NCBI GenBank assembly: GCA_037102815.1
Contig: BTPP01000003.1
Location: 2,356,001 to 2,420,000 of the forward strand
DNA length: 64,000 nucleotides
Source: Neurospora intermedia
Lineage: Eukaryota; Ascomycota; Sordariomycetes; Sordariales; Sordariaceae
Direction of reading: 5' to 3'
Below are positions 33,401-48,900 of this stretch, piece after piece. The notes under the pieces are model-generated. The model did not search any database and was not told the DNA's origin. It saw only the letters and a program-made list of their open reading frames with translations. Both the position numbers and the translations under genes were made by a program. Every line of letters starts with the position of its first letter. The first letter of the stretch is position 1.

Positions 33401-34075
33401 ATGGTGTCGACACCGCAAGCCGCGCATGTGGCGGCCCAGCAGCAGAGCCAAGGTGCCCTGGTTTGGATCGACTGTGAGGTGCTTAGTGCCAGCCCCTTGT
33501 TGATCGCATTTCTCATCACCAATGTCTCACCTCGCTCACACGTAGTGTTTAAGTAGATGACCGGCCTTGACCCGGACCAAGATGCTATCATTGAGATCTA
33601 TTGCTTCATTACCGACGAGCAACTCAACCTCTTAGATCGTACCGGCTGGGGCACCGTCATTCACCAGACGAAGGCGCGCATGGATGCCATGGATGAATGG
33701 TGTACACAAGTCCACGGCAATAGTGGTCTCATGGCCGCCGTCTTGGCCTCTACCGTCACGCCGGAACAGGCAGCAGACGGGCTGCTGGCATATATACAGA
33801 AGTATGTCCCAAATAAGCGCGTGGCCCTCTTAGCCGGAAACAGCGTACATGCCGACCGCGCCTTTCTCCGCAAGGAGCCCTATGACAGGGTTGTCGATCA
33901 TTTGCACTACCGCATCTTGGACGTAAGTAGTCTAAAAGAAGCTGCTCGTCGTTGGTGCCCTCATATCGCCTCGGGAGCCCCTACCAAGCAGGGACTTCAT
34001 ACGGCGAAGGAGGACATTCTGGAGAGCATCGCAGAGGCTAGATACTATCGATCTGCTATTTTTCAGAAGGACTAG
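33401..34075 (+). CDS. rex2: Oligoribonuclease, DEDDh 3'-5' exonuclease (REX2/REXO2 type)
   Basis: The 198-residue protein degrades very short RNAs to mononucleotides; the yeast and human orthologues act mainly in mitochondria. Exons 33,401-33,478 and 33,557-34,075 join by a 78-bp phase-0 intron exactly at WIDCE|MTGLD. All catalytic residues are present: Asp24 and Glu26 (exonuclease motif I), Asp126 (GNSVHADRAFL), Asp148 (YRILDVSS, a recognition-site residue), and His174 with Asp179 (HTAKEDILES). Length matches the family. In the same frame an ATG at 33,311 would add 30 residues, rich in Leu and Arg with few acidic residues, that look like a mitochondrial targeting peptide; the start used here is the inner one. 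The gene ends 164 bp from the end of pgm, which points towards it. Confidence 0.93.
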
Positions 34076-34239
34076 ATCGTATCTTCATGCTAGGGCAGGA
34101 GCGACATGGCCACCATACGTACGATATGGATTCGATCGGTTAGAAGATGAATTACATTATTTTGCCTGCACTGTCAAAATCTCGGAGAACTAGCCACCCC
34201 AGCCCTAGTTGGTTCCATAGGCCTACATGAACGGCAAAC

Positions 34240-36287
<2,048 letters not shown>

Positions 36288-37958
36288 GGTTGCGCGCTGG
36301 TGTGAGTAAGGTAGGTGTTAGAGGATGGTTGGCTGGATAACTGAAAAGAATGAAGAATCAGAAGTAGGACAAGTAACGGCGAGAGCTTTACAAGTTGACT
36401 GTAGGAGAATAGAAAGATAATTGAAACCCAATCTCTCCTGAGCGGCGTGGGTAGCTCAATTAAAGAGGCCCGAGAGGGGAGGGTCCGCTGTCAAAGGTCG
36501 GTGGTACTCCAGGTAATTGGTAGGCTAGCAAGGTGGGCACAGGTGGGGCAGCGTTGGCAAAGGGGGTGTGGGGAAGAGAGGAGGGGAAGGTAAGGTAGGA
36601 GCTGGAAGAGGAAAGAAGGATAGCACAAGTCAAGCTGGATAGATCGATCGAGGGCCTGGACAAACCAGCGGTGTAGGAGGTGCCTAAGTGATGAAGTGTT
36701 ATTTTCCAGCAACTGAACTACTTAGTAAGAATCTTTTTATCAAAGTAGTACTTACTCAAAATATAGAGTATTATATAGAATAGTAATATAAAAGTAATTA
36801 TAGTAACCTAATCATAAAATAATATGGTAATAGATTTGTGTTTAAATTAATAAATAATTATAGTTATATTTTCTAGCTTTGATTTAGTATAATCTTATAA
36901 TAATATAAGATTTTGTTTTAGATATTAGGTAAAAAATACAGTTCCTTTAGGCGGAGCCAACGTCCAGAGGAGACAGAGAGACGCCCTTGGAAACTACTTG
37001 GTATATTTTTTTTTCTTTAAAAAAAAAAAAAAACTCGAAGCTGAACTGAACAGATAATCTGTAAAAAAGATGTTCTAATAATAGCGATTGAGCTTTAAGC
37101 TCGAATAGTTTTTTTTTGAATAAGTAGTTGAACTTCTCCTCCTATATTACCAATCTCTCCTCTCCCCTTTAATAAAAAAAAAAAAAAACTCCAAAGGTAA
37201 AATTTTGATATTTTTATTTTCGCTTTCCTAGAGTTTTCAGTTTTCAACCGTAACCCTAACCCTTTCGAAGGCCCCCTCAGTGTCAAAGGTCATTTTTTAG
37301 ACTTAGTAATTTCTTTAAATTTAATTATTTCTAGGACTTCGTCATTTATAAAACCTCACGGTCGCATTTGCTACTAAAATTATTATTTTCAACCTCTTTC
37401 ACTCTTTTCTAAATAACTAGTATCTGCACTAGAGGGCAACCGGTATCAAAATAACCGCCTTTTTCTTCTCGTTGTTCTAACACTAAGTACATCTTAGTGC
37501 ACGCGTCGATCGCGGAGCAATTCCAATTGCAAAGGAAAAAGTAGCTTTTTGGAGCTGCTATTCGAACTGTATCTTACTTAGCGCCAAATTTTCCTATTTA
37601 GGCCTGCCAAGCCTACGCTAAGACGGGTAGTTTTCTACATTCTGGCCTATTATAAACAGATACGCTACGCCTTCCTTACTTGCAGCGTTGGGTAGGCCTA
37701 TTAATATAGGGGGTGACCTTTATTTATAGTAGTAATGCGGGAGTAGTAGGGTAAAATAATGTATTATAAAGAGTAATACCTTCTAAGAAGGTTAATAAGA
37801 ACGACTACCTTGAGATGGGATTAATATATCCTATAATAGTTGTTATCTTATCGGGTATATCTAATTAAAAGGAAGCGCAGACCCTAGCAAGCAAGTGCCT
37901 ATTAGGAAGGGCTAGATTTATAACCTTCTCCCCCAAAGATCTATATAAATATATATAT
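36288..37958. other. pgm promoter region and boundary of the large transposon block
   Basis: From 36,440 to 36,700 the plus strand is purine-rich, giving a pyrimidine-rich leader or promoter for pgm. From 36,720 the DNA becomes AT-rich with A/T homopolymers (37,003-37,033, 37,111-37,118 and 37,175-37,188). Two telomere-like units (taaccctaaccct) lie at 37,251-37,263. No gene was supported. Confidence 0.55.
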
Positions 37959-38260
37959 TAATACGGGTAACCGGAGTGCTCTACAAATAATAGTATAATA
38001 ATATTTGAAAGCGTTGTAAAAGATGATGTAGAAGGAAGAAGTAGGAGCTAGAGGCTTGCGCTGAAAGCGCGCCTCTTATACAAGGCTCCCTTATCTTATT
38101 AGAGTATCCACCCTAACCTACTAATTGGATTAATACGCCCAGTGGGCGCCTTCCCCCGTCGGTAGCCTTCATATACGACTATATAGTTGGGCCAGTTATA
38201 TGACTGGCTACTATATAGATCTATCTAATTTATATATATAATAATTTACGTCCAATATTA
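37959..38260 (-). repeat. 3' LTR of gypsy element 1
   Basis: It aligns over its full length with 55,889-56,190. The differences are mainly transitions, with this copy the more T/A-rich. A hairpin with stem words ctatatag...ctatatag corresponds to ccatgtgg...ccacatgg in the other LTR. Confidence 0.88.
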
Positions 38261-38579
38261 AATCCCGGCTTATAAAGAGAAGTACTAGTATCCTTACTAG
38301 GAATACCCTTATTAGAAGTATCCTTACTTCTTAATCTAACTTCGCGTAACGCGCTTATTCCTAAATACCTTCCTTTTAGTACGTTCCGCCTTATCTCTCC
38401 CTCCTATATATTACTAATATTCTTTAATTAATTCCTTCGTATTGCGTAGCTTATATTCTATCTTCTATTAATTATATTAATAGCCGTATTTTAATTACTT
38501 AATTCAATATTCGTATATACTATTTAAATAAAATTTATAATTTAAAATAACTTCCAATTCGTAGTTTTAACCGTCTTTA

Positions 38580-41500
38580 GAATTATTACTTTACAAATTT
38601 TTAATTAGTTTTAGTAAAGGGGCGGTTCGATTGAAGGGATTATTACCTTTAGGAGCGGGCTTTAAGTAGGTAATTAAAATTACCGGGTAGATCTTTATTT
38701 CTTCTAAGAAGTTTAATTTATATATTAACTTACTTACTTTACAAACAATTTTAAAAGGTCCAACGCGCTATTAAAATAGTTTTTTTAATAGGCGTTCTAA
38801 TAAATAATATTCCTTATATAATTTTAGGAATACTTTATCGCCTACTTCTAATTCTAATTGCCGGTAATTAGTATTATAGCGATATTTAGCGTCGGTAATA
38901 GCGAAGTCTATAGTTAAGCGTACGTTTTTTTAGATATAGTCGCAAAGTACCTTATAGTCTCGTACCTTTTCGATAACTACCCTATCGGTAAGTAAGTCGA
39001 ATAATACTACTAATTTATAGCTAAATAAGTATTTATAAGGATTAACTTTAATAGCGTCGATATAAGTACTATTAAAGTTCTATTATAAATATATAATAAT
39101 ATAAAACTATATTTTATTTAAATTATAAAAAACGTAGAATTATAGTACGATTTCTATTAATTAATTCTTTCTTTCTACTAATCCGTTACCCTAGGGATAG
39201 TATATAATAGTTATTAGTAATTTAGTACCCAAGGCTTTCTATATTCCCTTCTAGAGGGCCGACGTAAATTTACAATCCCTATTTAAAATAATAGTAATCG
39301 GTATACCCCAATCGTAGAATAATAATATACGAATAAGAATTTTTCCTTAGTCTTCTACTATATATATTAAATACCTAAGGATAAATAGGGATTGTTTAAA
39401 AGACTTATCGGTTATAGGTACTATATAATCGAACGTATTATAGCCTTCTAAATACTATAGAATACCAATAAATAATACTTCCAGAAGCCTAATAATAAAA
39501 TTAATAGCGATAATTCGCATTAGTAGTATATTCTCGGGTTGGATTAATTAATAGTCGCTAATTAGCGCATTTTTATTAATTTAATTGAAATTATATACTA
39601 GGTATTTTTATACGTAGTCTTTAATTAGCCGTATTTTATTAGGAAAGGAAAAGGCTTTTAAATTATATATTATTCGGTCTCTACCGAAGTAATACTTTTC
39701 GTTGTATACGGTTTAAAATATTTCTTTTATACAATTAAAGGGTACATAAAGGTTTTTAAATCTATCGTTCTATTAATTATAAATTAAACTGTATTTATCT
39801 ATAAAGAATAGATATCCGGGCCGGCGAAAAAAGCTACCGTCTTCGGTAGCGTAGTCTTTTAAATCTTTAATTATAACTATAAATTTAGTATTGAACTTAT
39901 ATCCTTCTATAAATTATTTATATATTGCGTTATCTATTTAAGCCTCAGTATAAGCGTAGAATACCTCCTAATTATACCGCTCTTTTATATATTAAATATT
40001 ATTAAGGATTACTTTACCTTCTAAGTTACTATTATTACTTTTAGCCTTCAATCGACTTAAAGTATTAGGTAGGAAGTTGAATTTCTTAAGTAAATAATAA
40101 ATTTTAATATTATATTAAAATAAGTAAATCAATACATTAATTAGGCGTCGATTTACCCTATCCGTTAATAAAGTTTATAAATTAGTTTACTTAATAATCC
40201 CCTTTATTATAAAATAGTTGGTTAGAATAATAACGGTTTTATTATAGGAATAGATTTACATTTATAGTCGCTTAATAACCTAAATTAGGTACATAACTTC
40301 TAGCTCCAATAGGCCGTATTTAATTTTAGTGGAAGTTAGTACTTTACTTAAAAATATAATAGGTAGGACCTAATTCGACGGGATGCTCGTTCTAAGGGTT
40401 TATATATAATTAATTTTAAAGTGAAATATTACTATACCGAACCCTCTCTTTAGGGATTTATTTATTTATAGGAAGGCTTAATAGTTGGGATCGAGATAGT
40501 TGAGTATTATTAGGTTAATATAGATAGTTATTTATAATACTTTAAAGGTAATAAATTCTTATTCGGTAGGCTCGTATTTAATCTTCGAATAATATATTAT
40601 TCGTTTTCTATAATTATTTATTTTACTTACTTTTCTTCCTTCGGTTAAAAGTATAATTTTTTTATTTTAAAGTAGTTCAATAAATTAAGTATAGTAGGGA
40701 ATTAAATAGCGAAGGAAGCCGGTTCCGCCAATATATTACTCGAATACTTTCAATTAATTTAGGAAGGTTAAATTACGTATAGCGGTAATTCTCTCTATTA
40801 TTATAAATAGGCCTAGCGAATTTACCCGAAAACCTAGAAATTCGACGTTAAAATAACCTAAGTACAATTTTTTAAATAAAAGTACTATATTCTTAGTAAT
40901 AAAGAGTTCGAAGATTATATTAAAGTAAATAAAATATTCGTCGGTTGTATTAAAGGCAATTATAATATTATTAATATATATTTAATAATATACTTTATAG
41001 TCCTTTAGTAATATATTTATAAATTATTGTACGTAGGCCAGCGTATTTTTAAACCTTATTTAAGCGACCGTAGGCTACTCTAAACTTTAATAAATAATAA
41101 GTATAAATTTATTGCAGTATTTCTACTATTCTCCAAACTAATAGAAGAAAGAAATTATATTTATTACTATTATAAATAATTTTCCTCTAATAAATACAAA
41201 AATTTCGCCCTATAGCGGTAGTAAGTAATTATTAGGGATTGTAATACTATTAAATACTCTTAAATCGATAACCGGCCGACTTTTTAGGCCTAATTTAATT
41301 ATTCGCTAAATTACGAATATTAAATAGGTAAAAGGCGTAGTACGAAGGATATACTCTATTTTACCTTACTTATAGAGGGCGTTAAAAACTTTATTAATAA
41401 TAGTTTAATCCTTTTTATTTAATAAATATATTTTTATTACTACTTTTTATTTTTACTATCCTTCTACGAATAAGACCCTTATTATATCTTTTAGAAGTAT

Positions 41501-42591
41501 ATTAACGATTTTACCTTCTTTCTATAGGTCGGGGAAGGATACTACAACTTTCCTTAAGGCTTCGGCGAAGATAGAGTCAATTATATAAATATAGACATCC
41601 TTTTTAGTAATAATCTCCAGCGCGTTTTCTATATATATACCGAGGGTTGAATATTTTTCGGGAATGTTCGGAAATTTTAGTACGCCAATTAAGTCTTATT
41701 ATTACCCAGGCTTTAATTTATTTAAAAGAAGGATTTTATTATTTAATAGTAGAGGAATATCTTTAGTAACTTATTCTACAATTTCCGCGGGGGTAATACT
41801 TAAATTATTTTTAAAGATAGTTAAAGTTTATTCAATTACTAATACAATATTGAAATTAGCCTATAATATTATAAAAAATCTATTATCTTTATATTCGCCG
41901 ATTGAATTAATATAGAAATTCTTTAGGATATTAATAGTAATTTGGGAATTATTTTTAATAGGAATAAGGCGGGGAGATTTAGTATTAACGATCGTATAGG
42001 GAATTATTATATATTGTAATATAATAGTAAAAGAGTAGTCCTTCGGGAGGGGTTTATAATAGACCGGGATTATAATTTATTCTTTTAATAATAGTAAGAT
42101 CTTTTTACTAATAGTTACCTTTCTATTATACTTATTCGAATACTTAATTATTAAGAACTTTATAGTAAAGCCGTCCTCTAGAAAGTAGACTAATTCGGTT
42201 TTATAATTAATATTAGTCTATCTTAAATAAAGGAACGAATTGGCGAATAAAATATTAGGGGCCAAATTATCTATTACTTATATATTTACTTTAGTTTTTA
42301 ATAGGGTGTTTTTACTATTTTAATTAAAATTAGGGAAGTATATAGTAAATATTACCTATTCTTTAAATTTAATCGATTTATTACCTACGCCCCGGACTAT
42401 TATTAAATAGTCTATTAATATAGAGTATTTAAAATTAAATAGAACTTTACAATTAATAATACTTCGTTCCGTACTTAGATCGAAGTAGACTTCAAAATCC
42501 TTACTATCTAGTAATAACTTTACTTTAATATATAAATAGGTATAATTAAATAGGGGATTATCGGCTAAATCTTCGCCCGGGTAGGCCTTAA
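38580..42591 (-). pseudogene. Pol of gypsy element 1 (protease to integrase), RIP-degraded
   Basis: Read 5' to 3' on the minus strand, the protease-like part (about 42,360-42,560) has V-Y-F-D-L-S-T-E-R-S, with the D-x-G catalytic loop altered. The RT C-terminal part (about 40,700-41,000) reads like LGYFNVEFLGFRVNSLGL and then an A-I-R-N-L-T segment. RNase H follows at about 40,300-40,600 (I-N-K-S-L-K-R-G-F-G-I-V-I-F-H). The integrase C-terminus (about 38,600-38,770) keeps RVGPFKIV and L-K-P-A-P-K-G-N-N-P-F-N-R-T. Many stops occur at former Gln and Trp codons. The frame is cut upstream at 42,591 by the nested element and resumes at 51,881. Confidence 0.8.
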
Positions 42592-42931
42592 TGTTAGGAA
42601 CGTAGGCGAAAGGTAGGCTAAGGTGACTACAGTCGTAGCCACACGTAGGGGACGGCAAGTTAGGGGTCAATCTAAAGATGTATTAATAACTACCGACTAT
42701 AATGAACTACGCTTTATTAAACCTCTTTTATACCTATATAAACTCTATTCATCCGCTAATGAGCGTTGTAGAGTCCCGTACTAGTTTGGCACTCCGATAC
42801 GGTACTGGATTATCCTTCCCGCGAACCCGACCCGATATAGGCACTACCGTTGTTAGTCCGCCGCTTCGGCCGATAGAGCGGAGTAGCGACCGTTGGAGTA
42901 CTTCGGTACGTAGGCTCTTCGCCTCCTAATA
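42592..42931 (-). repeat. 3' LTR of gypsy element 2
   Basis: It begins TGTTAGGAACG and ends TCCTAATA on the plus strand; the partner ends TCCTAACA, so one CA has become TA. It matches 51,536-51,875 in length and content and is notably GC-rich in its middle (42,770-42,920). Confidence 0.92.
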
Positions 42932-42934
42932 CAA

Positions 42935-42945
42935 CCCCCCCCCTT
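42935..42945 (-). other. Polypurine tract of element 2
   Basis: On the minus strand AAGGGGGGGGG sits three bases before the 3' LTR, where second-strand DNA synthesis is primed. Confidence 0.65.
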
Positions 42946-43144
42946 ATAAGTTCTATCCTCGGAACTTCCACAATTCGTAGTAAATTCCGGTTAATAACGG
43001 AAGGCGTCGGTATTATACTATTATAGCATTATTAAGTTACGTTATTAGCGAGGGTACAATATCCTTACCTACCGGTTCGGCGAGCCATTATTCGTAATAA
43101 TCGCCGACGTTATATTCTAGATATTATAGCCACTTCTCCGTCTA

Positions 43145-43565
43145 CGAACCGCCCGCCAGGATATCGGCATTGTAATATTTATTCTTATAAGCTCCAAATA
43201 CAGACGCGAAGCCGCCCGTTAAAAGGTCGGTATTATAATATCTATTCTTATAAACTCTAAATACGGCCATTAGAATATTAATATTATAATATCTATTCTT
43301 ATAAACTCTAAATACGGCCGTTGGAATATTAGTATTATAATATCTATTCTTATAAATTTTAAATACGGATACGAAACTACCCGCTAGAAGGTTGGTATTA
43401 TAATATCTATTCTTATAAACCCCAAATACGGATACAAAGCCGCCCATTAGAAAATCAGTATTATAATATCTATCTTTATAAATTCTAATACAGCGAGCCG
43501 CCCACCGAAATATCGGTATTATAATATCTATTCTCGCAAATTCCAAATACGGATACGAAACTAGT
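43145..43565. repeat. Tandem repeat in the 3' region of element 2
   Basis: Seven or eight units of about 60-85 bp share the word attataatatctattcttat and then aaataCgg. Some units include an extra gaa-c-gcccgyYagaa segment. On the minus strand one frame stays open across the array (171 codons) with a repeated Y-K-N-R-Y-Y-N motif, but this follows from the repeat and is not good evidence for a protein. Confidence 0.8.
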
Positions 43566-44186
43566 ATTAAATTTAAAGAATTAACTAAATTCCCAATTAT
43601 TACTACAATTAGTACCCTATAAACGTACGAAGTAGTAAGTATCGTTTTATTTAACAATAAATATTATATTAAATTTAAGAATATTTATAAATATTTTAAA
43701 ATACTATTACAATTATACTCTATAATTCCTCTCGTAGTCTATTCTCCGTTATTCGTACCGAACCTATTACTATACTTACTATTACCTTAAGAATACTAGT
43801 ACTATTATCCCCCGGAATTTCTCTCGCCGGACGCTCTTTATTATTCACATTTACTACAACCTATTATAATACCTAAATATAATCCCCCTCCTTATAAATT
43901 CCGTCCTCGGGACCCTCATTCCCTTCCTTCGCTTCCTATAACTTTAAGTACTATCCTTACTATAAACCCCCTTACTTATATTATACCTTCTTAATTATTT
44001 TTCTATTATCCTCACTTTATTTTTTATATTACTCCCTTATTCTAATAGTACAATTCTTAACCGTTATTTCTACTCTCCCTATTAAAATCCGAATTACATA
44101 CCTTCCTACTTTCGTCCTTCTTTCTTATCTCTTTACGGCCGCCCTACTACCTAATTATCCTATCCTTCCCCTCTTAATTATTATTT

Positions 44187-44504
44187 TTGTTTTATCCTCC
44201 TGTTTACTCTTTCCTACTATTTATACAATTGCCTAATAATTCTTCTACCCTACGTTATTTTATATTTATTTACTTAGAATTATATTTACTTACTTCGATT
44301 TATATTTATATAAGGACTTCCTCCTTTATTTATATAATATCCTTTCTACCTACCTTCTTTACCTCTCTTCTTCTTCCTCTTCCTATCTTTACTTTTACTA
44401 TTATATCCGTCCTCCCCTTACCTACGCCCGCCCCCCCTACGGATATATATTTCGCTACTATATATTTATATATTAACCCCCGCTTCCTTAAAATATTTAA
44501 TTAG
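44187..44504. other. Segment resembling part of the LINE 3' region
   Basis: About 50 bp near 44,290-44,345 resemble 8,755-8,808 of LINE B (shared tttatatt-atataagg and tttatataat). The resemblance is short and lies in biased sequence. A plus-strand frame of 105 codons covers the segment but is rich in Leu, Ile, Phe and Ser and is not credited as a gene. Confidence 0.3.
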
Positions 44505-45549
44505 TATATTTATTTCCCCTCTTTATTTTCTTTTTCCTACTCCGTCCTTCCCTTCTTCCCGCTTTATACTTATTACTAACCTTCGTTCGGCTATTCTCTC
44601 TCTCGTTTTCTAACGATATCCGTCCTTTTACTTACCTAGAATATAGTATTACTTTCGCTTAAATATTTATAAGCGCCCTAATCTTAAACTTGCGCAAAGT
44701 TTTTAAAAAGATTGGCTAGAATATTTGCTAAATTAAAGGTACGTTTCCTTTTTTTTTTTTTTTTTTTACTTCGCTAATGTCTTTTTTCTTCTAGAGTTCA
44801 ACGAAATATCGTAATATTCGCTATCGCAGCGCCGCTATATATTCGAGGTCCTCTGCGGTATTTGCGATCTGCGGAACGCTATATAGAACGTAGCGGTTAA
44901 GATTGTGCGCCTTACTAATACCGATGGCCCCCTGTTTACCCCCCTCCTATAGTAGTTATAACGTTCTGCGGCGGCGTTTTAAGTAGCTATATAAGCGCGC
45001 CTAATTAATAATAATCTCCCTATAATATTACTTAGGATATTTCGCACTTCTAATTTTATTTATAAGGGTTATTTAAGATTAGACTACTGTAGTATTAGTA
45101 ATACTAATGCTAATACTAATCCGATAGCCCCTACTAATTCCCCTATATATATTTCTATACCGAATATTCCTACCTGTATCCCCCCCTCCTCCGATCGTAG
45201 CTATAGCCCCTAACGTTAATCAATAGATAGGAAACTAGTATCGCTAGATAGAAAATTGGACGAATTATTAAAATTCGCGCGGGAAGACTACAAATAAATA
45301 ATATAAGGTAATATCTACGAATATTATTAATAAGCGTAGTAGTACGTAGGAGTATTTCTCCTAAAGTTATAGGTTCCAATCCTACATCAACAATAATAGA
45401 CGCTACTAGGGATTTTTCATTTAAAATAATAATAAATAATATAGGTTATATTCTTCCTAGCGCTTTATTAATTTTCTACGAAGAATTTAAACTACTTCCC
45501 CTCCCTATCCTTTATTTTATTTAGCGTTTCTATTCTATATTTTACATTT

Positions 45550-45915
45550 ATGTCTTACGTTTGCGTTTTATATTTTTATATTACTTCCTATATCGGCGTT
45601 TTATATCTCTGCCTTACATTTTTACTTTATATTTTTATTTTAGTATCTTTATTTTATATCCCCTCTTTATATTTCTACTTTGCATCTTTACTTTATATTT
45701 CTGCTTTACGTCTTACGTTTGTATTTTACGTCTGCGTCTTGCGTCTGCGTTTTGCGTCTGCGTTTTGCGTCTACGTTTTTCGTCTATATTTTACATTTGC
45801 ATTTTACGTCTTACATTTATATTTTGCATTTACGTTTTGCGTTTTACATTTACATCTTACGTTTGCATCTTACGTTTTACGTTTGTATTTTACATCTCTA
45901 CTTTACGTTTTTTAA
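45550..45915. repeat. Degenerate 6/12-bp repeat tract (TTTTGCGTCTGCG type)
   Basis: The plus strand is a run of variants of tttacgtct and tgcgtctgcgtt over about 365 bp, lacking A-rich words. All three plus-strand frames stay open with Phe/Leu/Tyr/Val/Cys periodicity, which shows that the openness comes from the repeat. Confidence 0.8.
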
Positions 45916-45989
45916 TAATTACTATTCTCTTACTTCTACTTAGCTAATTCTTATCAACCTAGTAGTCGGTCCGTTGCTAGTACGCCGCT

Positions 45990-48900
45990 ATTGCGTTTCT
46001 TTAGCTTCGTATTCCTTAAGAAGGTCCGGGTAATTTATATCCTCTTACAATACCTACGAATTCTCATCGTTCGAATACCCCTTCTATTTAATTTAAAATT
46101 AACGTTAGCGGCCGGATTTACAATACTTTACAATTGCCTCGACTTCGTACTAAATATTATTCTCTTTAATATCTATAACTTCCCCCCACGGTACTACTGT
46201 AGTAAGATCCCTATAGTACAGCTCTAATAGAATAATAGGGAATATTAGGTAAATTTAGTAATATATAGGGAGTATAAGTCGGTATACTATTTTCTTCTCT
46301 CCAACGACCTTAATAATTTAGAAGGGTCTTAAAAACTTATTTATTAATTTAGCGCTTAGGCGGCGTTGTTTGATATACTTTGCATTAAATAAAACCTAAT
46401 TCCTAATATCGAATTCTTTTAATTTCCGAACTTTATTATATTATTTTACGTACCCCTAATTAATAACCTTTAAAGTTACTATAATTTTTAATTACTTATA
46501 AAATAATTCGTCGATCCGTTTAGTAATTACTATAGGAAGGACCGTCCTTCGCCCTCGCTCCGGATCTATTAATCCCCGAAGATAATACCCGAAGAGTAAC
46601 TCCGAAGGGGATTTTCCGATAGCGGTATGGAAATAGTTGTTGTATATCTATTGCGCGAGCGTGATTTTTTCGGCCTAATCGACCTACTTTATATTATAGA
46701 AGATTCGAAAGTATAATTTTAAATTCTAGTTCTACTTCTCTATTTATCCGTCCGTTTGGGGGTATTAGGCCGTACTAAGGCGTCTACGGATATTTAAGAA
46801 TTTATAGTAAATCTTTTAAAATTAGTTTGTAAAAAGGCTGCCTCTATCTAATATAATAGAATCTAGGAGGTTAAATTACTAAAAGACGTTTCGTTAAAAA
46901 AGGAATATAAATTGCCGGATATTAATTATCTTTTACGTAGGGATATACAAGACGTATTTGGTAAAGCGGTCGATAATAATAAGGATTGTATTATAGGTCC
47001 GATTAAATACGGGGTCGAACGATTTTAGTAGTCTAATAATAAAATTATATAAAATATTTTACTAGGGGATAGTAAGGATAGGTAGCAATTTTAATAGCCC
47101 GTATAATCGATAGTTGTAAGGCTTAGCCTTTTAGTATATTGGATATTTACGGACGTATAATTCGACGTTAATTATAATAGTAGGCTAGTAATAGAATTAA
47201 TTAATATACTTCAATATTTTCCTTTAACCTAGGTACTTAGCTATCGCTATATTATAGTAAGCATGGAATAGCTCGGCCTATATATATTTTAGAATGTAAA
47301 TTTAATATCGATACTATAGAGTTCCGTCTTCCCCTATTTTCCAATTCTTTACTCGTCTCCTCCCCTTATTATTCTTCTATATTTCCTCGATAATAAATAG
47401 ATCCTCCTTCTACGCTTCTAATAATTACTATCCTAATAATAATAATTACTCTTTATTCTTCCGTACCTTTACTATTACTATATACCCGCCTATATTCCTT
47501 ACTACAATACTTTTATTCTCCTTCCCTAATTTAGTAGCAGCCTTGTTTACGAACTTTACCCTCTTCCTCGCCACTCTATCCTTTTTATTATTACCCTCGA
47601 CCTCTTTTCACTTTCTCCCCTCCCTATTTATTTTACCCTCCTCCCTCAAACCCTACTTTTCTTCCTACAATTCAATTCCTTCGTCCTCCAACGCCCAACC
47701 TTCTTCCGTTTCGCCTATATCCTATCACTATTCCCTCTCCTCCGCCACCGTTTTCTAAACTTCCTTTCTAATTAAAATTACCCATTTTACTAATATTCTC
47801 AATACCCAACTTTCCTTTATTACCCGGCCCTTCTCCTTATTCCCTTTAATAACTTTTATTAATAGGTAGTCGCCCCTTATCTCCGGTTCTTCTCTTTGTA
47901 ATTGCAATTTCTTTAACAACCCGTCCGCCGGATTCAACTTTCCTAACTAATATTCAATCCCAAAATTATACACCGCTAATTCCAATACCTACTAATTCTA
48001 CTTTATACTAATCTGCTCCTTATTTCGAAAATACTATAGGTTTAAATAATCTATAATTATTAGGAATAGTTTATCTATATATAATAAGTATTACCTCTAT
48101 ACCTTTAACGCTCTTACGATTACTAATAATTCTCTATTTCCGACCTTATACTTTATTTCTTCTAACAATTTTTTCTTCGAAAAAAAAACTATTAAATACT
48201 ACTTATTATTATATAATTATATAAGAACCGCCCCGATCGTAAAGTTTAACGCATCTATTTTTATTCGGATTTATAATACCGGGTCGAAGTAGTATAATAT
48301 AAGAACTTCTTAGAATAGTTTTTTAAATTCCGCGAACGCCTCCCCCACTTCCTTTATAAGTTCGAATAACCTCTATTTATTACCTTTTAATAATTCCGTT
48401 AGGGGCGCCATTACTTTGGAATATAATATTACAAAACGCTAATAGAATTTTATAAACTTTAGGAAAATTTAGATATTATAAACGCTCGCCGGAACCTCCT
48501 ATTTTATAATTGCTACGACCCTCTCTAAATTTATCAATATACCCTCTAGGGAAACAATATATCTTAGGAACAATACCTATTTTATATAAAATTCGTATTT
48601 ACCTAGGTTTATATAGAGATCCCGATTTTGTAACCGCTAAAAGACTTTTTTAATATAGTTAATATAATCTTTTTTATTCTTACTATAAATTAGAATATTA
48701 TTAAAGTAAATAATATATATTATATTTATTAGCCCCACTAATATATTATTAATATATATTTAAAATATTACTAGCGTATTCGCTAACCCTATCGATATAA
48801 TTAAAAACTTATAGTACCCGTACTTCGTACGAAACGCCGTCTTTTCTTTATTTCCTTCTCGGATCTGAATCCTATAGTATACGTCCTTTAAATCTAATTT

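Noticed and set aside
37251-37263. Interstitial telomeric repeat (taaccctaaccct).
   Set aside because: Two units can occur by chance and there is no further telomeric or subtelomeric sequence nearby.
45550-45947. Plus-strand membrane-protein-like frames (Phe/Leu/Tyr-rich).
   Set aside because: All three frames are open because of the short repeat; no start context or homology supports a gene.
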